Source: Alphaproteobacteria bacterium
Lineage (GTDB): Bacteria > Pseudomonadota > Alphaproteobacteria > Rhizobiales > Xanthobacteraceae
NCBI GenBank assembly: GCA_005884465.1
Contig: VAZH01000024.1
Location: 1-20,113 of the forward strand
Length of the DNA: 20,113 nucleotides
Reading direction: 5' to 3'
In this document: positions 7,639 through 13,017 of the stretch, piece after piece
Layout: each line of letters opens with the position of its first letter
Position numbering within the stretch: the first letter of the stretch is position 1
Notes under the pieces: model-generated
What the model was told of the DNA's origin: nothing
Database searches by the model: none
What the model saw: the letters and a program-made list of their open reading frames with translations, nothing else
Made by a program: the position numbers and the translations under genes

Positions 7639-7956
7639 TCAGTAGGTCGCGGCGAGATAATCGACGATCTTGGCGGCGTCGGCATCGTCGATCGGCGCGC
7701 CATAGACCTTGATCATCTTCGTCACTTCGGCCTGCCAGAAGTCCTTCTTGAATTTCGGCCCGCGCGGCTGGGTGTTGATGTAGTCCGCGGAGTGACAGGC
7801 CGTGCAATTGTTCTGCACCACCTCGAGATTCGGTCCTGGCTTGAACGCCGCGGTCTCGTCCGGAAGCGTGTAGGAGACCGGAGCCGCGTTTGCCGAAGCC
7901 AAGACCAAGCCCGCGATGGCGGCAGTAGCGAACAGAGGAAGAAATTGACGGATCAT
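7639..7956 (-). CDS. sorB: Sulfite dehydrogenase cytochrome c subunit SorB
   Basis: Small periplasmic c-type cytochrome of 105 residues that would accept electrons from the molybdenum subunit and pass them to the respiratory chain. It has a Sec-type signal peptide (MIRQFLPLFATAAIAGLVLASANA), then a single haem attachment site NNCTACHSADY (Cys51, Cys54, His55). A candidate sixth ligand is Met81 in EVTKMIKVYGAP, and the C-terminal helix DADAAKIVDYLAATY closes the fold. The start codon lies 11 nt after the sorA stop, so the two are one operon, the arrangement known for SorAB of Starkeya novella. Assignment rests mainly on this pairing, since small cytochromes are hard to name alone. Confidence 0.88.
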   Translation of the reverse strand: MIRQFLPLFATAAIAGLVLASANAAPVSYTLPDETAAFKPGPNLEVVQNNCTACHSADYINTQPRGPKFKKDFWQAEVTKMIKVYGAPIDDADAAKIVDYLAATY

Positions 7957-7967
7957 GACTGGTCTCC

Positions 7968-9167
7968 TCACGCCGCGGTGACGCGAACGGTTTCGACGAC
8001 GTTGCGCAGGTAGCCGGGCGGATTCCACGTCGGCTCGGTCGGCTGCGTGTCGCCGGCATTGTTGGTGGCGCGAACCTTGAGTTCGTAAGCGCCTGCCGCG
8101 AGCTTCACCGGCAGCTTCCATTCGCGGAACGAATATTTTCCGAGGTCCTTGCCGAGTTTTGCCGGTGTCCAGGTCTTTCCGCCATCGATCGAAACCGCGA
8201 CTTCCTTGATGCCCTTGCCGCCGTCGAACGCTATTCCCTTCAGCGTCGTTCCGCCCGGCTTGAGTTTCGCGCCATCGCTCAGGTTGGTGATGAAAGAGCG
8301 GACGGTGAAGCGGTTGATCGGGATCGTTGCCTTGGGTGCGGTGCCCGGCTCGACGCATCCGCAGGGCGTGTCCGGAATCCGATAGGCGGACTTCATCCAG
8401 TAGCCATCGAATACATCATCGATCACTGTGATTTCGTTCAGGTGCTTTACCCAATAGGTGCCGTAATAACCGGGCACGACGAGACGAAGGGGAAAGCCGT
8501 TGAGGACCGGCAAATCCTCGCCGTTCATGCCATAGGCCAGCATCACTTCGCCATCGCGCGCATGGTCGATATCGAGCGCCTTGACGAAATCCGGCGTCTT
8601 GTCGCTGACCGGTCCGTCCATGCCGTTGAAGGTGACCTGTTTGGCGCCCTGCTGCACGCCGGCCTTGTCGAGCACGGTCTTGAGCGGCACGCCGCGCCAG
8701 CGCGCATTGCCCATCGCGCCGTTGCCCAGTTGACCGCCGGCGACGCGCGGATTGAAAAATCCGCGGCTGTTGCCGGAGCATTGGTTGACGGCGACCAGTT
8801 CGACGGCGGGGAGCTTTCTTATGTCCTTCAGCGACAGCGTGAGCGGACGATCGACCTTGCCCTTGATCTCGAGCGTGAATTTGTCCGGATCGATATCGAG
8901 CGGCACATCCGCCAGATGATAGCGGACGAAAAAAGCGTTGTTCGGCGTAATCGGGCCGTCGTTGAAGACGGAAAATGGCGTCTCCAGCTGCGGCGGCCGG
9001 CTGGTCAGGCCGATCATCGGGCGCTTCTGCGGATATTTCACCAGCGGCCGTTCGCCGTTGTCGAAGGGTAACGTCACGGTGTCGAGTGCGAATGCCTTGG
9101 CCGAACCGAAGCCTGCCGCAAGCGCCGCCATTGCAGCGCGCTTCATCATCTCTCGTCTGTCGAGCAT
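7968..9167 (-). CDS. sorA: Sulfite dehydrogenase molybdopterin subunit SorA
   Basis: Periplasmic sulfite oxidase-family enzyme, 399 residues, converting sulfite to sulfate and passing electrons to the SorB cytochrome. The start is supported by GGAGGA just upstream. The N-terminus MLDRREMMKRAAMAALAAGFGSAKAFA resembles a twin-arginine signal (RR at residues 4-5), fitting export of a folded cofactor-loaded protein. The molybdenum ligand is Cys130 in AVNQCSGNSRGFF, with Arg135 next to it. FVRYH (Arg82, His84) and VPGYYGTYWVKHL (about 231-243) provide the other active-site residues expected of the family. The C-terminal part (about 275-399, with VSIDGGKTW and PPGYLRNVVETVRV) is the immunoglobulin-like dimerisation domain. 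It could serve detoxification of sulfite from organosulfonate breakdown; no other sulfur genes are in the window. Confidence 0.93.
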   Translation of the reverse strand: MLDRREMMKRAAMAALAAGFGSAKAFALDTVTLPFDNGERPLVKYPQKRPMIGLTSRPPQLETPFSVFNDGPITPNNAFFVRYHLADVPLDIDPDKFTLEIKGKVDRPLTLSLKDIRKLPAVELVAVNQCSGNSRGFFNPRVAGGQLGNGAMGNARWRGVPLKTVLDKAGVQQGAKQVTFNGMDGPVSDKTPDFVKALDIDHARDGEVMLAYGMNGEDLPVLNGFPLRLVVPGYYGTYWVKHLNEITVIDDVFDGYWMKSAYRIPDTPCGCVEPGTAPKATIPINRFTVRSFITNLSDGAKLKPGGTTLKGIAFDGGKGIKEVAVSIDGGKTWTPAKLGKDLGKYSFREWKLPVKLAAGAYELKVRATNNAGDTQPTEPTWNPPGYLRNVVETVRVTAA

Positions 9168-9236
9168 GCTTCCTCCGAAGTCTATCTATCGGGCTGATCG
9201 CCACCGGACTTTAGCGGCGCGATGGTCGCTAGCGGC

Positions 9237-9265
9237 GATAGTCGCATCGCTCAGCCTTAAGTCAA
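9237..9265 (-). promoter_or_regulatory. Predicted housekeeping-type promoter for sorAB
   Basis: On the minus strand, TTGACT (9265-9260) and ACTATC (9242-9237) are separated by 17 nt, a good match to a sigma70-type promoter. Transcription would begin about 60-65 nt before the sorA start codon. The -10 end overlaps an imperfect direct repeat on the plus strand, TAGCGGCG...GTCGC at 9212-9229 and again at 9230-9245, which could be a regulator site. The pairing is by eye only. Confidence 0.5.
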
Positions 9266-9371
9266 TTCATGCTTTCGGAGCGTGGGCAGGACGTTGCGAT
9301 GCACAAATTGGCATTCGGCGCGAGTACCATTTTCTTCAGGGCGGAACGCATGGCATATCAATGCGCCGCTG

Positions 9372-11108
9372 CTATGCAGCGACAACGTCCATATCGCTGA
9401 TCAGTGCGGACAATGTCTTCGCACGCTTGACCACCCGGATAGTCATCGGTTCGGCGCGTCCGCGGATCGCGACTTCCTGCTCGGGCAAACCATCGGCCGC
9501 AAGGCCGGCGCTAACGCGCACCTCTTCCGAGATGACCGCTTCACATGCGAGGCTCTTTGTCATGTCCTGCAGCCTTGCTGCGACATTGACGGGGTCACCG
9601 AGGGCTGTGAACACCATGTGATCGCGGTAACCGATATCGCCGATGATCACTTCGCCGGCGTGAATGCCGATGCCGAACTGGATCGGTTCACGCAGATCGT
9701 GCTTGAGAAACAAATTCAGCTCGTCGACATTGGCGGCGATCATGGCTGCCGCCTTGAGCGCCTGGCGGCAGGCAGTTTGCGGGCCGGTGGCGAGCCCGAA
9801 CAGCGCCAATTGTCCGTCGCCGACGAACTGGTTCGGTTGTCCGCCGCATTCGATCACGGCCTGCGACACCGCGCCGAGGAAGCGGTTGACGATGAAAACC
9901 GTATCGAACGGCAACCGCTTTTCCGCAAGCTTGGTCGAGCCGCGCATGTCCACGAACATGCTGACCAGATAGCGCTCCTCGCCGATGCGGGAGGGACTTG
10001 ATGTCCGCAAGCTGGCCGCCGTGATCTGCGGCAGGAATATCTGGAAGAAAGACAGATCGGCTTCCGGCCTGAGCTGACAGGCCAGGCGGATCGCCGGATC
10101 CGAGCCGGCCCCGACGCGGTTAAGCACAAACGCCTCCCGCTTGGACGGCTCCGGCAGCGACGAGCAATCCCCAATGATGCGAATCCGGCAGGTCGAGCAG
10201 CGGGCGCGTCCGCCGCAAACGCTGGCATGCGGGACGTTGTTGCGCAGGCTCGCCTCGAGCACGCTGAGGCCCTTCGGCACGCGAACCGTCCTGCCATTGC
10301 CGTAGGAAAGAGTGATCATGCCGCCGCGGCGCTCGTTCAACGCGCGCGCGCCCCTTGCCAGCAAGACAAGGCCGAGCAGGCCGAGATATCCGATCAGGAA
10401 ATACTCCTCGATGCTGTCCAGCACGGCTTGTTCAACCGGCGTGCCGACCTGACGCGGCGAAAGATTCTCTGCCCTCCATTCGACGCTATCGCTGTCGAGG
10501 ACGCTTCGTCCGCCCTGATAGAGGCCCAGCATGGCCAGCGTCGGAACCAGCACTGCTGCCGCAAGCAGAAATGGCGCGGCGCGTTGGTAGAACGCTTTCA
10601 TCCGCAGCCAGAAGTAGAGTCCGATGCAGCCGTGAACCCATGCAACGATCATGACAGCGTACATCAGCCATATTTTGTACGGCCACACGATCCAGTACGC
10701 AAAAAACACCTGCGGATAGAGCTTCTCGTGTCCGAAAAGGGTTTGGCCGAGCCGCACGCCGACAAGGTGGGTGATGACGAGCGCGGGGATGCTCAGGCCG
10801 AGCACGAGCTGGAGCGGCTCGATCGCCTTCCAGCGAAATTGCCGGCGTTCGTAGAGCGCCCAGAATCCGAGGCCGGTGTGGACCAGCGCCGCGGTGTAAA
10901 ACCCGATCGTGACCGGGAGAAATTGCCAGAACCCGGCGTGGTAATAGACACCCGTAGCAAGGGCATCCATCGAAATGTTGCCGAGCGCGTGGTTGAGAAA
11001 GTGGCTGACCAGATAGGCGAACAACACCAGCCCGCAGCCGAGACGAATCTGGCGGACGCTGATGCCGCGGATGAACTTCGCGATCTGTTGTCGAGAGAAC
11101 GAGGCCAT
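9372..11108 (-). CDS. Membrane-bound class III adenylate/guanylate cyclase with [2Fe-2S] ferredoxin domain
   Basis: A three-part protein of 578 residues (ATG at 11108; a TTG three codons earlier is possible, neither has a strong RBS). Residues about 22-252 form six or so membrane helices with His36, His40, His77, His114 and His159 near or in helices (SHFLNHALG, ALVHTGLGFWALYERR, ITHLVGVRLG, WVHGCIGLYFW). The arrangement resembles succinate dehydrogenase-type cytochrome b anchors, so haem binding is plausible. Residues about 264-360 are a plant-type ferredoxin: CGGRARCSTC plus RLACQL give Cys298, 304, 307 and 344. Residues about 378-565 are the cyclase domain, with metal-binding Asp387 (FVDMRGST) and Asp431 (FVGDG), and Asn508 and Arg512 (VNVAAR) for transition-state binding. 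The usual substrate Lys is Gln427, and its partner position is Thr501 (class IIIb-like), so cAMP versus cGMP is unclear. It lies immediately upstream of sorAB on the same strand, 204 bp away. Membrane redox state is the likely input (inference). Confidence 0.9.
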   Translation of the reverse strand: MASFSRQQIAKFIRGISVRQIRLGCGLVLFAYLVSHFLNHALGNISMDALATGVYYHAGFWQFLPVTIGFYTAALVHTGLGFWALYERRQFRWKAIEPLQLVLGLSIPALVITHLVGVRLGQTLFGHEKLYPQVFFAYWIVWPYKIWLMYAVMIVAWVHGCIGLYFWLRMKAFYQRAAPFLLAAAVLVPTLAMLGLYQGGRSVLDSDSVEWRAENLSPRQVGTPVEQAVLDSIEEYFLIGYLGLLGLVLLARGARALNERRGGMITLSYGNGRTVRVPKGLSVLEASLRNNVPHASVCGGRARCSTCRIRIIGDCSSLPEPSKREAFVLNRVGAGSDPAIRLACQLRPEADLSFFQIFLPQITAASLRTSSPSRIGEERYLVSMFVDMRGSTKLAEKRLPFDTVFIVNRFLGAVSQAVIECGGQPNQFVGDGQLALFGLATGPQTACRQALKAAAMIAANVDELNLFLKHDLREPIQFGIGIHAGEVIIGDIGYRDHMVFTALGDPVNVAARLQDMTKSLACEAVISEEVRVSAGLAADGLPEQEVAIRGRAEPMTIRVVKRAKTLSALISDMDVVAA

Positions 11109-11242
11109 GCGATCCAATCAAACGCTCATCAACAGAGATCGACGATAGTAGAGTTTAATTCCCTCAGTGACCACCTTGTCCGGGTCGTATCCTGGCAAGC
11201 TTTCCGTGCGCCGTCCCGGCTTTCGCCGGACGACTGCTGAGG

Positions 11243-11260
11243 GTGTCAACACGTTGACAC
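11243..11260. promoter_or_regulatory. 18-bp operator-like palindrome ahead of the GT39 gene
   Basis: GTGTCAAC and GTTGACAC are exact inverted 8-bp arms separated by two bases. The site ends 27 bases before the GTG start of the glycosyltransferase and 13 bases before its RBS, in the 179-bp divergent region shared with the cyclase gene. Symmetry and spacing suit a dimeric repressor acting at or just after the transcription start. A second hairpin with one bulge (about 11211-11231) lies next to it. No regulator gene is adjacent. Confidence 0.45.
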
Positions 11261-11287
11261 CGCAATCGGAGTCGGGGAGAAAGCGCC

Positions 11288-12910
11288 GTGACGATTGCCC
11301 AGCCCGCCAGCAGCAGCACCAAGCCGGACAGTTCCGTTTTTTGGCAATGGCTCGCCGTTGCCGCGTTGATCGCCGCGCTGACGATATTGCGGGTGATTTA
11401 CGCAACCCTGATCGATCTGCGCACCGATGAGGCCTATTACTGGACCTGGTCGAAGGAGAACGTGCTTTGCTTCCTCGATCATCCGCCGATGATTGCATGG
11501 TTCATCCGTTTCGGCACCGCGATCTTCGGCGATACCAATCTGGGCGTCAGGTTCGCCGGCATCCTTGCGATGCTGGTCATGCAATTGCTGCTCGCCGATA
11601 TCGTCCGGCGCGTGACGCATGACGTGCGCGCCATCGTGCTCGCGGTGCTGATGCCGGAAGCAGCCCTTTACTACGGGCTGCTGATGGCCAAGGTCTCGCC
11701 CGACGTGGCGCTGATTCCGTTTGCCGTCGCGATGGTGTGGGCATTGATCCGGCTCGACGAAAGCGGCGATGGGCGCTGGTGGCTCGCCGCCGGCGTGTTC
11801 GCCGGGCTGGCGCTGCTGTCGAAATTTACCGTCGTGATGCTGATTCCGGCCGTGCTCGCATTCATGCTGGTACCGGACTGGCGTGGGCGCTGGCTGCTCA
11901 GCCCGTATCCATGGCTCGCGGCGCTGATCGCGCTTGTTCTGTTCCTGCCGGTCCTGATCTGGAATGCCCAACATGATTGGGCGTCGTTCAGATTCCAGTT
12001 GGTGCGCGCAACCGCGACCCATGAGCTATCGCTGCGCACCGTCGCCGATTTTATCGGCCTGCAGTTGGGGTTGGTCGGCTTCATCCTGCTGCCGGTGGTA
12101 TTGTCGGGCGTGGCGTTGACGGCGTGGCGGGGATACCTCCGCGGCGACGCCGTGGCCATTTTGCTCTCGACCGCCGTGATCGTTCCCTTCGGCTATTTTT
12201 TCTGGAAATCGTTGACGCTGCGCGTTGGCGATACCTGGCCGATGTTCATATGGCCCGCCGGATTTGCCGCAACCGCCGTCAATTTAGCGATGCTGCCGCG
12301 AGAAGGTTTCCCGGCATCGATGATCAGATCGACCATCTCATGGGCCAATGCGGCGGTTGCTTCCGGCATCGTGATGGTTGTTGTGGTCTTTCTCTATTAT
12401 GTCGTCAGCCCCTGGAATTTCATCGGCAAGACCGATCCGATTGGTGGGGAAGCTGGTTATGAGCAGGTCGAGGATCGGGTGCAGGCTGAGTTACAAAAGA
12501 TCGGTGCGACCTGGATCGCAACCACCGACTACCGGACCTACGCCATGCTGCGCTGGTATTTCAACGGCCGCGTGCCGGTGATCCAGATCAACGAGCGCGG
12601 CCGGTTCCTGGGCTTTCACGACCCCGGCATGGCTGCGATCAGAGGCCATACCGGGCTCTACGTCGGGCGTGAACCCGACAATGCCAGCCCGTTGTGGACC
12701 TCGACGACCGCAATCAGGCAGCCGCTCGGACGGGTCGACCGCAGCTGGCGCGGCATCGTCATGGATACCTATGCGCTGGAAAAACTGACCGGCTGGACGC
12801 CGGAGCTTTCACCACCGCCGGACTCGCCGCTCTATCGCTGGCGCGTGCTGGCCGGCGACTTTCACAGCCGTCGCGCGGCGCTGCGGTTGTCAGCCTTGCT
12901 TCCGCTGTGA
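11288..12910 (+). CDS. Membrane glycosyltransferase, GT39/ArnT-like (PMT_2) family
   Basis: Polytopic inner-membrane enzyme of 540 residues that would move a sugar from a polyprenyl-phosphate donor to a lipid, glycan or protein acceptor on the periplasmic side. The GTG start is set by GGGGAGA seven bases upstream. A first hydrophobic helix (about 20-42) is followed by the hallmark first periplasmic loop LRTDEAYYWTWSKE, with Asp47-Glu48 as candidate catalytic acids, and FLDHPPMIAWF (Asp64-His65), as in ArnT-type enzymes. About ten more helices follow up to residue 385. The C-terminal soluble part (about 400-540) contains TDYRTYAMLRWYFNGRVPVIQIN. Acceptor and donor are not readable from sequence. 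It is divergent from the cyclase; the next gene on the same strand begins 107 nt later and appears to be separate. Confidence 0.88.
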   Translation: MTIAQPASSSTKPDSSVFWQWLAVAALIAALTILRVIYATLIDLRTDEAYYWTWSKENVLCFLDHPPMIAWFIRFGTAIFGDTNLGVRFAGILAMLVMQLLLADIVRRVTHDVRAIVLAVLMPEAALYYGLLMAKVSPDVALIPFAVAMVWALIRLDESGDGRWWLAAGVFAGLALLSKFTVVMLIPAVLAFMLVPDWRGRWLLSPYPWLAALIALVLFLPVLIWNAQHDWASFRFQLVRATATHELSLRTVADFIGLQLGLVGFILLPVVLSGVALTAWRGYLRGDAVAILLSTAVIVPFGYFFWKSLTLRVGDTWPMFIWPAGFAATAVNLAMLPREGFPASMIRSTISWANAAVASGIVMVVVVFLYYVVSPWNFIGKTDPIGGEAGYEQVEDRVQAELQKIGATWIATTDYRTYAMLRWYFNGRVPVIQINERGRFLGFHDPGMAAIRGHTGLYVGREPDNASPLWTSTTAIRQPLGRVDRSWRGIVMDTYALEKLTGWTPELSPPPDSPLYRWRVLAGDFHSRRAALRLSALLPL

Positions 12911-13017
12911 CGAAATGGCACATCAGCGTTCCGTCTTACTTTTGACCTGTTCCATTCAGACCCCATTCAGTGTCAGGCTCTGATGCTCTCCATCAGATTT
13001 CTTCTTTCGGGTTTGTC

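Noticed and set aside
9282..10001. Plus-strand frame covering the sorA upstream region and the cyclase 3' end
   Set aside because: Mostly antisense to the conserved cyclase domain, with no RBS or family motif; the part outside it overlaps the predicted sorAB promoter region.
10227..11240. 337-codon plus-strand frame opposite the cyclase gene
   Set aside because: Rich in His, Gln and Arg with no domain, and antisense to a membrane domain whose hydrophobic helices are clearly the coding reading.
11246..12022. 258-codon minus-strand frame opposite the glycosyltransferase
   Set aside because: Antisense shadow of hydrophobic codons, which produces the His/Gln/Arg-rich text; no start signal.
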